DNA of 64,000 nucleotides from the NCBI GenBank assembly GCA_964554875.1, contig CAZKQJ010000022.1, forward strand, positions 1-64,000, read 5' to 3'. The notes beneath the pieces were generated by a model that saw nothing but the letters and a program-made list of their open reading frames with translations, was not told where the DNA came from and did no database searches. The stretch comes from Marispirochaeta sp964554875 (GTDB lineage Bacteria > Spirochaetota > Spirochaetia > JC444 > Marispirochaetaceae). The position numbers were made by a program, and so were the translations under genes. Positions 49,201 through 57,617 of the stretch are shown here, piece by piece (position 1 is the stretch's first letter; each line of letters opens with the position of its first letter).

Positions 49201-49627
49201 GTACCACCGGAGAACCGGGCCTGTCCTTTACAGCCCGGGCAATGCCCGCTGCCTGGAGCCCGGAGTTACCCACAGGCCCCACAAGACTGAGGATATTCAG
49301 TGCGGGATCGCTCATGTGGGCGTTCATCTGCCTGCCCCGGGAGTGGGAAGCGTCCTTGTTAAACAGGGAGTGAAAGAACATCATCGGGTCCATGCCCCGG
49401 GCAAGCATCATCGCCTTGTCGCGGTAGTGACAGTGGAGCCAGTCCTCAGGCTTGAGGTAGTGTGCCAGGGCCGCCCCGGCTTCGTGTCCTCCCCCGGAGA
49501 CGTGAAAAAAGGCTTCTCCCCGGTGGGTGTAGCTCTCTTCAATCCGGTCGATTTCCCGGGAAGAGAACATATTCATATAGAGTTTGAACAGATACTCCTG
49601 CCGCTGGGCGCTTATATCGGTCTTCAT
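46274..49627 (-). CDS. Fusion of 2-oxoacid dehydrogenase E1alpha, E1beta, lipoyl domain and KAS III (FabH)
   Basis: This 1117-residue protein has four complete modules. E1alpha (about 1-310) has the TPP motif GDG147-149 ... N177 (SLGDGMSQQG, QDNGFAIS). E1beta (about 345-670) has LFGEDIEDPKGDVFGVTRGL, NSPLAEASIVGIAGG and VVHEDTHTAG. A lipoyl domain (about 690-770) has Lys721 in ELEADKAMVTL. After a Pro/Ser linker, KAS III (about 795-1117) has Cys910 (NAACSGYVYG), His1042 (PHQANQRI) and Asn1072 (IGNISSS); spacings 132 and 30 equal those of E. coli FabH (C112, H244, N274). No E2 acyltransferase (HxxxDG) or E3-binding domain is present. The chain could decarboxylate a 2-oxoacid, load the acyl group on its lipoyl arm and pass it to KAS III for condensation with malonyl-ACP (inference). 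ATG 49627 is chosen for GGAGGAG upstream. Confidence 0.92.
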   Translation of the reverse strand: MKTDISAQRQEYLFKLYMNMFSSREIDRIEESYTHRGEAFFHVSGGGHEAGAALAHYLKPEDWLHCHYRDKAMMLARGMDPMMFFHSLFNKDASHSRGRQMNAHMSDPALNILSLVGPVGNSGLQAAGIARAVKDRPGSPVVLCSLGDGMSQQGEVLEAVAQAVRETLPVLFLVQDNGFAISTRTRGKTFYNHPDGPADEFYGIPIRRFDGREPLTADEVFAETLAEMRETRKPAILIMEVERLSNHTNADDQRVYRSEEEISRARLTGDPVRKLRDVLLSSGMDEKDLEEAEASRRTELEKLARESQLGPEPEAVHDAVKTYPRHLLEADECQPAESEGEPRTMIETLREVLTARMKSDERVYLFGEDIEDPKGDVFGVTRGLTDLFPGRVCNSPLAEASIVGIAGGEALAGRRPVAFLQFADFLPIAFNQIISELGSMYWRTDGGWQAPVIVMISCGGYKPGLGPFHAQSMDGIAAHTPGVDVFMPSRADDAAALLNAAFESGRPTLFFYPKNLLNSRDFATRKPAAKLLASPGKARLLREGRDLSLVGWGNTVVHCMKAAEALAEAGAEAEVIDLRTLAPWDREMLISSAEKTGRLIVVHEDTHTAGMGSEILSTVAEASRRPIRMRRVTRGDTYVPCNFANQLEVLPSYKRVLETAVELLDGSISWRKAEETGGELYTLEAVGSSPSDEVVTVIEWLVAEGDSISEGQEIAELEADKAMVTLSSPVAGVVSSLDVAEGDSANVGDGIAKIRLEKGAVRIKPVTREEPGTPVISSLKTGASGVSGPSREGTAAIAAVRGVLGSRIVSNEEIARLCPTWSPDDIVRRTGIRERHWIGEGENALTLSVDASSRLLDDLGIGIEDVDLLICSTVTPVMNTPALATMIQYELNRKYNADCSCPAYDINAACSGYVYGLQIAHDYLAQKPDHRVLLVTADILSDRMDTADPSTAPVFGDGATATMIVGGTELSEKGKLEIKRPVLSASGEDGSLLRIPADLKDPVFMEGPEVFRKAVSAMADILKDACREAGIGPEELNLVIPHQANQRIIDAVRQKLRAEPEKVYSIIDEIGNISSSTIPVCLERILEDSSRREEYYGLTAFGGGFTFAGGVLKRVKD

Positions 49628-49744
49628 AGCTAAAAACTCCTCCATTCTAATGTCGGCCGCAGGCCGACTGAAGAATTCGGAACAGGGTATCAAATCTTCA
49701 GGATAATGAAAACACTCCAGGAAAGACCCTCATGAAGGCCAAAC

Positions 49745-49774
49745 TTGACCTGCCCCGCCGGCCCGGCCTATCAT
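49745..49774 (+). promoter_or_regulatory. Promoter of nadE, leaderless layout
   Basis: TTGACC (49745-49750), 18 nt, TATCAT (49769-49774), then GGAGCC and the ATG at 49781. The GGAG is too close to the ATG (2 nt) to act as a normal ribosome-binding site and would not be in the RNA if the start point is 7 nt after the -10 box. Confidence 0.62.
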
Positions 49775-49780
49775 GGAGCC

Positions 49781-51748
49781 ATGAAAAGAACCCTTTCCGA
49801 ATACGGTTATCTCCGCACCGCTGCAGCTGTTCCCCTGGTAAAACCCGGGAATGTAGACTTTAACTGTACAAAAACCCGGAATCTGATGGAGGAGGCAGCC
49901 CGGACGGATGTCTCCGTTACGGTCTTTCCCGAGCTCGGAATCACCGGCTATACCTGCGCCGACCTTTTTCAGCAGGACCGTCTGCTGCACACGGCGGAAG
50001 AGGGTGTAAGCGGTCTCATCAACCTGACCAAGTCCCTTGCCGGTATTTTTATCCTGGGCGCTCCGGTCAAACGGAACGGTCGGCTTTTCAACTGCGCCCT
50101 GGTAATCGGCGGCGGAAGGCTCCACGGTGTAGTCCCTAAAACCATCATTCCCACCTACCGGGAGTTTTACGAGGCCCGCTGGTTTGCCGGGGGCGGCAGG
50201 ATAAACGGCGAGCTTGAATACGCCGGGTATCGTGCCCCCCTGGGGACGGACCTGATCTTTTCCTTCGAGGCCGACGGAGAACGGAACCTGAAGGTGAGTT
50301 TCGGGGTTGAAATCTGCGAAGACCTCTGGGCTCCCGTTCCCCCCAGCTCAGGACTCTGCAGCGCCGGAGCCCAGATTATCCTGAACCCATCGGCAAGTAA
50401 TGAGCTTGTCGGCAAGGCGTCCTACCGCCACGACCTTATTACCCAGCAGTCCGCCCGCTGTCTTTCAGCCTATGTCTATGCCTCCGCGGGGGTCGGAGAA
50501 TCCACCACGGATACGGTTTTCGGCGGCCATGCACTTATCGCCGAGAACGGGGTCATCATTGCCGAAGGCGAACGCTTTAAACGGGAAGGGCAGCTCCTCT
50601 ATTCTGATATCGACCTTGATTTTCTCGAGCACGAACGGATCAACTCCACTACCTTTGCCCAGGGCGCGGACCTGGAGTGTCGTGAGTACCGGCATATAAA
50701 CCTGGAGCTGAGCACCGCCTCCCCGGAAATCTCCGGCCTCGTTCGCACACCGGTGCGTAATCCCTTTGTTCCGGTAATCCGCGAGGATCTTGAAGCCCGC
50801 TGCCGGGAGATATTCTCCATTCAGAGCGCCGGTCTTGCGGGAAGGCTCGAGCATATCGGCTGTAAAAGCGTTGTTCTGGGACTTTCCGGAGGACTGGATT
50901 CTACCCTGGCGCTCCTGGTTACCGTGGAAGCCTTCCGGGAGCTGGGACTCGATCCTTCGGGAATCCAGACCTTCACCCTCCCGGGCTTTGGTACGAGTTC
51001 CCGTACCCGGACAAACGTGGAAAAGCTGACCCGGGCCCTGGGGGTTCCCCTGGAGACGGTGGATATCGGCGAAAGCTGCCTGCTGCAGCTCAAGGACCTC
51101 GAGCACTCGGGAAAACCGGAGGACACGGCCTACGAAAACGTCCAGGCCCGGCAGCGTACCATGTTTTTGATGAACAAGGCCAACATGCTGGGAGCCATCG
51201 TCATCGGTACCGGGGATCTGTCGGAACTGGCCCTGGGCTGGTGCACCTACAACGGCGACCACATGTCCATGTACTCGGTAAACAGCGGAGTGCCAAAAAC
51301 ACTGGTCCGTTTTCTGGTTACCTACGCGGCGGACAGCTGGGCCGGAGACGAGGCCGCCGCGGTACTCCACGATATCGTGGACACCCCCATCTCTCCCGAG
51401 CTGCTGCCTCCTGACGCCGAAGGAGAGATTGCCCAGAAAACCGAGGACACAATCGGCCCCTACGTGCTGCATGATTTCTTTCTGTACCACGCTGTCCGTT
51501 GCGGCGCCTCCCCGAAAAAGGTGCTCCTGCTGGCGGAAAAGGCTTTTTCCGGAGAGTACGACAGCGAAACGATCCTGACCTGGCTGCGCAGCTTCTATCG
51601 CCGCTTCTTTTCCCAGCAGTTCAAACGATCCTGCCTGCCCGACGGTCCCAAGGTGGGGACCATATCCCTTTCACCCCGGGGGGATTGGCGCATGCCATCG
51701 GACGCGGACTGTGGAATCTGGCTGCAGGAGCTGGATGCTATCTCATAA
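49781..51748 (+). CDS. nadE: Glutamine-dependent NAD+ synthetase
   Basis: This 655-residue enzyme amidates deamido-NAD in the last step of NAD synthesis. The N-terminal nitrilase domain releases ammonia from glutamine with Glu51 (VFPELGITGY), Lys in VVPKTIIPTYREF and Cys in VEICEDLW. The C-terminal synthetase domain has the ATP loop LGLSGGLDSTLALL and GTGDLSELALGWCTYNGDHM. Length fits the long NadE form. ATG 49781 is chosen because the upstream TTG is part of the -35 box. It is expressed alone. Confidence 0.95.
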   Translation: MKRTLSEYGYLRTAAAVPLVKPGNVDFNCTKTRNLMEEAARTDVSVTVFPELGITGYTCADLFQQDRLLHTAEEGVSGLINLTKSLAGIFILGAPVKRNGRLFNCALVIGGGRLHGVVPKTIIPTYREFYEARWFAGGGRINGELEYAGYRAPLGTDLIFSFEADGERNLKVSFGVEICEDLWAPVPPSSGLCSAGAQIILNPSASNELVGKASYRHDLITQQSARCLSAYVYASAGVGESTTDTVFGGHALIAENGVIIAEGERFKREGQLLYSDIDLDFLEHERINSTTFAQGADLECREYRHINLELSTASPEISGLVRTPVRNPFVPVIREDLEARCREIFSIQSAGLAGRLEHIGCKSVVLGLSGGLDSTLALLVTVEAFRELGLDPSGIQTFTLPGFGTSSRTRTNVEKLTRALGVPLETVDIGESCLLQLKDLEHSGKPEDTAYENVQARQRTMFLMNKANMLGAIVIGTGDLSELALGWCTYNGDHMSMYSVNSGVPKTLVRFLVTYAADSWAGDEAAAVLHDIVDTPISPELLPPDAEGEIAQKTEDTIGPYVLHDFFLYHAVRCGASPKKVLLLAEKAFSGEYDSETILTWLRSFYRRFFSQQFKRSCLPDGPKVGTISLSPRGDWRMPSDADCGIWLQELDAIS

Positions 51749-51822
51749 GGCGGCGGTATATTGACCGCCCATTCCGAAAGGCGTATTATTGAGACTGATT
51801 TTCATTCATTGAGGAACGAACC

Positions 51823-52164
51823 ATGAAATATGCAATTGCAGCCGACGGCACCCAGATGGCCGGACACTTCGGCCACGCACCTACATTTATTGTTGTTGAT
51901 ATCCAGGACGGAAAGAGCGTTTCCCGCCAGGATTTTCCCAGCCCTCCCCATGCGCCGGGCAGGATACCCGCCTTCGTCAAGGAACTTGGGGCCGACTGCG
52001 TCGTGGTCGGCGGAATCGGCGGCCAGGCAAAAGCACTCTTTTCGCAGCAGGGAATCGAACAGATCTGCGGAATAACCGGCAGTATTGAGGATGTTATCAG
52101 CTCCCTGGAGGCCGGTACCCTGGAAGACGGCGGGGACCTTTGCGACCATTCCCACGGCCACTAA
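51823..52164 (+). CDS. NifX/NifB-type iron-molybdenum-cofactor-binding domain protein
   Basis: This 113-residue protein has the dinitrogenase FeMo-cofactor domain (YAIAADGTQMAGHFGHAPTF, LGADCVVVGGIGGQAKALF, near the end AGTLEDGGD). The tail DLCDHSHGH is rich in metal ligands. Stand-alone members of this family are common in anaerobes without nitrogenase and are thought to carry metal clusters. GAGGAA precedes the ATG. It is 12 nt upstream of the Mrp/NBP35 ATPase, with which it probably works in cluster assembly. Confidence 0.9.
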   Translation: MKYAIAADGTQMAGHFGHAPTFIVVDIQDGKSVSRQDFPSPPHAPGRIPAFVKELGADCVVVGGIGGQAKALFSQQGIEQICGITGSIEDVISSLEAGTLEDGGDLCDHSHGH

Positions 52165-52176
52165 GGAAGAACCGGC

Positions 52177-53013
52177 ATGGAACAGGCAAACAGAATCGCC
52201 CAGCAGGCGGAAGAGACCCGGCTTTTACGGGACAACATGAACCAGGTTAAAAACATCATCATGGTGATGAGCGGCAAGGGAGGGGTCGGAAAAAGTACCG
52301 TCGCGGTTAATCTGGCCTTAGGGCTCGCAAAAATGGGAAAGAGCACCGGAATCCTGGACATCGACATCCACGGTCCAAACGTGCCGAAGATGCTGGGTAT
52401 CGACGATCAGCAGCTCTTTTCTTCCGATGAAAAGAGGATTATTCCCCTGGAGAGCGGCCCGAGCCTGAAGGTCGTCAGTCTTGCCCTGGCGGGTTACGAA
52501 CCGGAACGGCCGATTATCTGGCGAGGTCCCATCAAGATGAACGTCATCAAACAGTTCCTGAAGGATGTTGAATGGGGCGAGCTTGACTATCTGGTAATCG
52601 ACACCCCTCCGGGAACCGGGGATGAGCCCCTCTCCATCTGCCAGCTTTTACCGGATATGGCGGGCACTGTAATCGTCACGACCCCCCAGGAGGTAGCAAA
52701 CCTGGATGCCATGAAGAGTATCTCCTTCGCCCGGGAACTCAAGGTTCCGGTAATCGGCATAATTGAAAACATGAGCGGTTTCGTCTGTCCCAACTGCGGC
52801 ACCGTCAGCCATATCTTCGGCAAGGGTGGCGGCAAGGCCATCGCAGAGCGCTTCAAGGAGAACTTCCTGGGCGAACTGCCCCTGGATCCCCGGATCATGC
52901 AGGGGGGAGACTCCGGGCGCGGTTTCATAAGCGACAGCGAAGGCCCCGCAGGCCAGGCAATGACGGCGATCATAGAAAAGATCATAGCCAGGGTAGAAGA
53001 AAAAAAGGACTAA
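52177..53013 (+). CDS. mrp: Mrp/NBP35-family iron-sulfur cluster carrier ATPase
   Basis: This 278-residue P-loop ATPase carries or assembles [4Fe-4S] clusters. The deviant Walker A MSGKGGVGKST is near residue 32, with DIDIHGPNVPKMLG, DYLVIDTPPGTGDE and the C-x2-C ligand pair in FVCPNCG near residue 206. No N-terminal DUF59 domain is present, as in short Mrp forms. AAGGAAG lies before the ATG. Adjacent to the NifX-like gene. Hydrogenase, radical-SAM and other Fe-S proteins would be candidate clients. Confidence 0.93.
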   Translation: MEQANRIAQQAEETRLLRDNMNQVKNIIMVMSGKGGVGKSTVAVNLALGLAKMGKSTGILDIDIHGPNVPKMLGIDDQQLFSSDEKRIIPLESGPSLKVVSLALAGYEPERPIIWRGPIKMNVIKQFLKDVEWGELDYLVIDTPPGTGDEPLSICQLLPDMAGTVIVTTPQEVANLDAMKSISFARELKVPVIGIIENMSGFVCPNCGTVSHIFGKGGGKAIAERFKENFLGELPLDPRIMQGGDSGRGFISDSEGPAGQAMTAIIEKIIARVEEKKD

Positions 53014-53017
53014 AACC

Positions 53018-53896
53018 CTATATTTCCTCAGAAACCGCGGCAATGCCGATCCACTCGGGGGAGGGTTTTAAGGGGGTTCCGGCCAGATCCGCCCACATGG
53101 CCTCCACGATAAAACCCTCCTTTCGGAGGTATTCCCGTATCTCCGCCCGTTCAAACCAGCGGTGCCACAGGTTGCAGCTCCGCACAGTGCCGTCTTCCGT
53201 CACAATCAGGTAGCGGTTCAGGTGAACCGACTTCTCCGCATAGCGATGCTTGATTTCAAAAACCAGGTTTTTTCCTGGATGCCAGAACCCGTCCCGCAGC
53301 ATGGTGTACCAGGCCCGTTCGTCGGGATGAGGCAGATACATCTCGGTAAACACGTCAAACAGAAAGACCCCTCCCGGGCTTAAGGCTCTGCGAATATTCG
53401 CAAGGAGCTTTGTGCGGGAGGCGGGATTCAGAACACAGAAATCGCCGAAAATCATCACGATAACCTCGAAGCTGTTCTCCTCCGCCTTCCATTCACGGTA
53501 ATCCATGGTGAGGTAGCTGATTTCCCGGTGGTTTTTCCGTGCATCCTCACGGGCATAGCTTATGCTGACCGGGGAAAAATCCATCCCCGTAACACTGTAG
53601 CCTGCGTCATGAAAACCCGAAGCATACAGCCCCGGTCCGCAGCCAAGATCCAGCAGCCGAGGATATTTTTCCGGCGGATATCTTTCAGAAATAAAGCACA
53701 GGGTCTTTTCGATGGTCTCCGCCCTGCGGGATGCGTCATCGGAGTGGGGATCCAGATGGGCCTCCAGAACGTGGGAGGAGATATAGGGGTCCGTCCAGAA
53801 GACAAAATCCCCGGGCTCGTAGAGCTTTGGTTTTTTTTCCAGCCGATGCAGCAGGGAAAGATCGAGCTTTCCGTTTCGAATAATCCTGGTGGACAT
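53018..53896 (-). CDS. Class I SAM-dependent methyltransferase
   Basis: This protein of about 292 residues has the SAM-binding motif I LLDLGCGPGLYASGFH, motif II VTGMDFSP, and post-motifs VIVMIFGDFCVLNP and SPGGVFLFDVFTE. The substrate is unknown. ATG 53896 is preferred over the upstream in-frame codon at 53923 because it leaves room for a promoter; a TACACT -10-like box lies 10 nt before it. It is divergent from the DNA polymerase gene with 53 nt between them. Confidence 0.85.
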   Translation of the reverse strand: MSTRIIRNGKLDLSLLHRLEKKPKLYEPGDFVFWTDPYISSHVLEAHLDPHSDDASRRAETIEKTLCFISERYPPEKYPRLLDLGCGPGLYASGFHDAGYSVTGMDFSPVSISYAREDARKNHREISYLTMDYREWKAEENSFEVIVMIFGDFCVLNPASRTKLLANIRRALSPGGVFLFDVFTEMYLPHPDERAWYTMLRDGFWHPGKNLVFEIKHRYAEKSVHLNRYLIVTEDGTVRSCNLWHRWFERAEIREYLRKEGFIVEAMWADLAGTPLKPSPEWIGIAAVSEEI

Positions 53897-53949
53897 AATG
53901 AAGAAAAGTGTAGCATGAAACAATCAGATTCGGATATTCTTAAAAAAAG

Positions 53950-56274
53950 GTGAAACAGAACGACCCGGTCAGATGTTACATCCTCACAGAAGAGAGCAGG
54001 GATACCCCTGCAGGGGTGGAAATCCGACTCCACTGCATTGACGATACGGGACCCATTCTCCTCCGTTTTCTTCGGCAGCGCCCTCTCTTTTTCCTGCGCC
54101 GCAGCGACCGGACTGAGTCCCCGGCTTTCAACCGTCGGGCTCTGGACCTGCGTTCTTTTTCCGGCGAAGCCCTGGACGGTCTTTATTTCAAGAGTCTGGG
54201 GGATTTCTACAGGCTGCGGCGGGAGCTGCGACAGTCGGGACATGTCCCCATGGAGTCGGACATTCGGCCGGAGGAACGCTTCCTGATGGAGCGTTTTATC
54301 CACCGGGGGCTCGATTTTCAGGGATCCATACAGGACAACAAGGGTTCCCGCAGCATCACAAATGCGAGAATCCGCCCGGCAGAGTACAGGCCCCGCTTCT
54401 CCATTCTCTCCCTGGATATCGAAACCAGCCCTGCCGGCGAAGTGTACTGTGTGGGTTGTCACTGTACCGACCGGCAGGGAAGAGAATCCGGTGCCGTACA
54501 CATGATCGATCCCTCCGGCGCTTCCGAATCGGAGCACCGGGATTATCGTATTCTCTCATGCTCCGACGAAGCAGGATTGCTGAGGAAGGCTCTGGAATGG
54601 ATCCGCCTGGCGGACCCGGATCTGATCATCGGCTGGAACGTAATTGGATTCGACCTGGAGATACTGACAAAGCGATGCGCCAGGTACGGGATAGTCTTCA
54701 GCCTCGGACGCGACGGCAGCGGAGTGCGCACATTCCAGAAGCAGTCGGGAATGCGCTCAGCGGAAATCAGCGGACGTGTTGTACTCGACGGACCCCAGGT
54801 TTTGCGGGGTGGTTTTCTCCGTTTCGAGAATTACAGCCTCGAAACCGTGGCCAACGCCGTTCTTGGTACGGGAAAGACCATCAGCCCGGAGGAGGACAAG
54901 CTCAGCGAAATCCAGCGCCTCTTTATCGAAGACAAGGTCTCCCTGGCCCGCTACAATTTCGAAGACTGCCGTCTTGTAAGCAGGATATTCACAGCCACCG
55001 GGGTGCTTGAGCAGTATGTGACCCGCAGTCTGGTTACCGGTCTGCGGCTGGACAAGGTGAGCATGTCCGTGGCGGCCTTTGACTTCTTCTATCTTCCCAG
55101 GCTCCACCGGGAAGGCTATGCCGCAGTGGACATAGCGGATATCAGCGCATCTGAACACGCCGCCGGCGGCCATGTTTTTACCAGCCAGCCGGGACGCTAC
55201 AGCCACGTGGTGGTTCTGGATTTCCGCAGCCTCTACCCGTCCATCATCCGGACCTTCAACATCGATCCCCTGGCCCGTCTTACCGCCGATGAGGATCCCG
55301 GCCCCACCCCGGCGGGGATCTTTTTCAACCGCCGGCGGAGCATTCTGCCTGAGCACATCGGCAAGCTGCTTGAGCGGAGGGCGGAAGCGAAAAGATCGGG
55401 AGACGATGCTTTGAGCCAGGCGGTCAAGATCCTGATGAACAGCTTTTACGGGGTCATGGGCACCCCGGGCTGCCGCTTCTACCATCCGGACCTGCCCACG
55501 GCAATTACCGGAAGCGGACAGTGGGTGCTGAAAACAACGGCCGCACAGCTAACGGAGGAAGGATACACGGTCCTGTACGGGGATACGGATTCGGTCTTTG
55601 TCCAGCTCAAGGAAGAAGAAACCGGCACTGCGGAAGAAGCCGTCGGACGGATTGTATCGAGGATTAATTCGTTATTCGCCGATAGGATATCCCGGGAGTT
55701 CGGGGCCCGATCCCATCTGGAACTGGAGTATGAAAAGCATTACGACCTCTTTTTCCTGCCCCCCATGCGGGGAAGCGGCGAAGGAGCCCGGAAACGCTAT
55801 GTCGGGCGCATAGCCGCCACCGGAGAGATCGAGTTCCGCGGCATGGAATCGGTGCGATCCGACTGGACCGAGCTGGCACGAGGCTTTCAGCGGGAGCTCT
55901 TCCGGCGTTACTTTGACGAAGAGGAGATTCCTGGATGGCTTCGCACTACCCTGGCGGAGATACAGGAGGGCAAACGTGACCACGAGCTTATCTACCGGAG
56001 GAGGCTGACCAAGCAGGCCGCAGGATACACTAAAAACGTGCCCCCCCATGTGCGGGCCGCCCGTCTGCTGGACCCCTCGGGGAGAAAGAACGTCCGCAGC
56101 ATAGAGTACCTCATGACGCCCGAGGGACCGATACCCCTGAAGCACCGGCCGACCCGGATCGATTACACCCATTACATAGAAAAACAGATAAAACCGATTG
56201 CCGACGGGGTACTGCCTTTTCTGAATACGAGTTTTGACGAGATTATAGAAGGACGACAGCTGGAACTCTTCTGA
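53950..56274 (+). CDS. polB: DNA polymerase II (family B)
   Basis: This 774-residue polymerase is close in length to E. coli Pol II (783), a repair and translesion enzyme. The 3'-5' exonuclease has LSLDIETSP (DxE) and GWNVIGFDLEIL. The polymerase motifs are A (VVLDFRSLYPSIIRTFN), B (KILMNSFYGVMG) and C (YGDTDSVFV). All catalytic acidic residues are present. The start is GTG at 53950 preceded by an A-rich AAAAAAAGG directly adjacent; the ribosome-binding site is weak. I see no obvious LexA box but cannot exclude one, since spirochaete LexA sites are variable. Confidence 0.95.
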   Translation: MKQNDPVRCYILTEESRDTPAGVEIRLHCIDDTGPILLRFLRQRPLFFLRRSDRTESPAFNRRALDLRSFSGEALDGLYFKSLGDFYRLRRELRQSGHVPMESDIRPEERFLMERFIHRGLDFQGSIQDNKGSRSITNARIRPAEYRPRFSILSLDIETSPAGEVYCVGCHCTDRQGRESGAVHMIDPSGASESEHRDYRILSCSDEAGLLRKALEWIRLADPDLIIGWNVIGFDLEILTKRCARYGIVFSLGRDGSGVRTFQKQSGMRSAEISGRVVLDGPQVLRGGFLRFENYSLETVANAVLGTGKTISPEEDKLSEIQRLFIEDKVSLARYNFEDCRLVSRIFTATGVLEQYVTRSLVTGLRLDKVSMSVAAFDFFYLPRLHREGYAAVDIADISASEHAAGGHVFTSQPGRYSHVVVLDFRSLYPSIIRTFNIDPLARLTADEDPGPTPAGIFFNRRRSILPEHIGKLLERRAEAKRSGDDALSQAVKILMNSFYGVMGTPGCRFYHPDLPTAITGSGQWVLKTTAAQLTEEGYTVLYGDTDSVFVQLKEEETGTAEEAVGRIVSRINSLFADRISREFGARSHLELEYEKHYDLFFLPPMRGSGEGARKRYVGRIAATGEIEFRGMESVRSDWTELARGFQRELFRRYFDEEEIPGWLRTTLAEIQEGKRDHELIYRRRLTKQAAGYTKNVPPHVRAARLLDPSGRKNVRSIEYLMTPEGPIPLKHRPTRIDYTHYIEKQIKPIADGVLPFLNTSFDEIIEGRQLELF

Positions 56275-56279
56275 GCGAC

Positions 56280-57524
56280 TCAGCCTGCCTCGGCCACAAC
56301 TACCCGGTTCTTACCCTTCTGCTTTGACTGATACATGGCCTCGTCGGCCACGGCGATAAGGTCCTTATTGCCGCCGGACGCGATAAGCGAGGTAGAAGCG
56401 ATTCCGATGCTGAGACCGCTGAAGCCTTCGGGAACGCCGGGAATCTGAAGACGCAGCCCCGCGCCGTACTCCCGGATGATCTTTTCGCCCAGGTCCCTGG
56501 CGACACTTCGGCCGCAGTTCTTCAGAAGAATGATAAACTCGTCTCCTCCGTAACGGGCGGGAATATCCGAACGCCGCACATTGACCCGCACAATGTTGCC
56601 GATCATTTTCAGCACGCGGTCGCCTACAGCATGTCCGTAGCTGTCGTTTACCCCCTTGAAGTTATCGGCGTCGATAAACAGGATACTGTGTTCCTGGGGA
56701 CTCCGGGCCCAGGACTCCGCCTCTATCTCAAGAATGGAATTGAAAAACTCCCGGCAATAGAGGCCGGTAAGAGGATCGTACTTCAAACGGTGTCGGAGGA
56801 TCTCGTTTTCATCTGTCTGTCGCTGCATCTCTCTGGCATTCTTCTCAACCATGGAGCCGAGATACAGTCCGACGGTAACGACCATGGCGACAGGACCCGC
56901 CCAGGGAGTGCTTACGGAGCTGAATATCTTCAAGGCCACCAGAGCATCCACAATAATCGACGCCAGCCAGATACTGAGTCCTGTAATAATTAACCGGTAC
57001 TGCCTCCACAGCTGCTCTTCACTGAAAAGCCTGCGACAGAACCAGCCGAGGGAAAAAAGAACAGCGCACAGGGAGACCAGGGAGAAGAGAGGAAACACCG
57101 GACCCTTGACTACGGAGGTAAACCCCCGTTCATGAACGACGATGCTTCCGGTGGCCATTAAGGAAGGTTCTCCCCAGAGGATAAGCAGAAAAATCAGCGA
57201 ACCCAGGGCAATTACCAGTCTAACAAAGGGACGATGAATATCCAGCAGGGATTCGAGAAACAGTTCAAGAGCAAAGGGAGTCAGGATCAGACCGCTTACA
57301 CAAATGCGAAACCAGAAGAGTGTCCAGGAGTGCTCATACCCCGATGTGTAGAGGGCGAATCCCAGCAGGTAGGGCAGAAAAACCGCCTGAAGAATCAGAT
57401 AGCGAAGATGCACCCGGTTATGGGAAACGAAAACAATAAAAGCCGCGGAAAATACCAGAAAGGTCAGCACCACAGCTGCTCCGACCCCCGCGCCAATACT
57501 GGTAAGGTGAACTGTTAACCACAT
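56280..57524 (-). CDS. Membrane diguanylate cyclase (GGDEF)
   Basis: This 414-residue enzyme makes cyclic di-GMP. Residues 1-235 contain about seven hydrophobic segments like the 7TM histidine-kinase N-terminal domain; a short coiled-coil (MQRQTDENEILRHRL) joins it to a GGDEF domain. The active site is RYGGDEFIILL and a product-inhibition I-site RRSD lies five residues before it, so feedback control is expected. The cyclase domain looks complete. It reads convergent to polB, with 5 nt between the stops. It probably couples a membrane signal to motility or adhesion. Confidence 0.93.
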   Translation of the reverse strand: MWLTVHLTSIGAGVGAAVVLTFLVFSAAFIVFVSHNRVHLRYLILQAVFLPYLLGFALYTSGYEHSWTLFWFRICVSGLILTPFALELFLESLLDIHRPFVRLVIALGSLIFLLILWGEPSLMATGSIVVHERGFTSVVKGPVFPLFSLVSLCAVLFSLGWFCRRLFSEEQLWRQYRLIITGLSIWLASIIVDALVALKIFSSVSTPWAGPVAMVVTVGLYLGSMVEKNAREMQRQTDENEILRHRLKYDPLTGLYCREFFNSILEIEAESWARSPQEHSILFIDADNFKGVNDSYGHAVGDRVLKMIGNIVRVNVRRSDIPARYGGDEFIILLKNCGRSVARDLGEKIIREYGAGLRLQIPGVPEGFSGLSIGIASTSLIASGGNKDLIAVADEAMYQSKQKGKNRVVVAEAG

Positions 57525-57595
57525 ATTGAAATCCTGATCACTTTAGTATTATCGACAACTTGGTGAAAATTATATACCTGTCACCACAAAATGAA

Positions 57596-57617
57596 AAGGG
57601 GCAGAAACCCGCCCCTT
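57596..57617 (-). terminator. Terminator hairpin after the DUF2007-like gene
   Basis: AAGGGGC (57596-57602) pairs with GCCCCTT (57611-57617); read on the minus strand it is followed by TTCATTTT. The stem overlaps the stop codon of the gene at 57616. Confidence 0.55.

Noticed and set aside
49745..49780. TTG start codons extending nadE, gph (59970) and the thioesterase (63032)
   Set aside because: These TTG triplets coincide with -35 promoter hexamers or, at 63032, with the terminator loop, and the extra residues are not conserved-looking; the downstream ATG fits each family.
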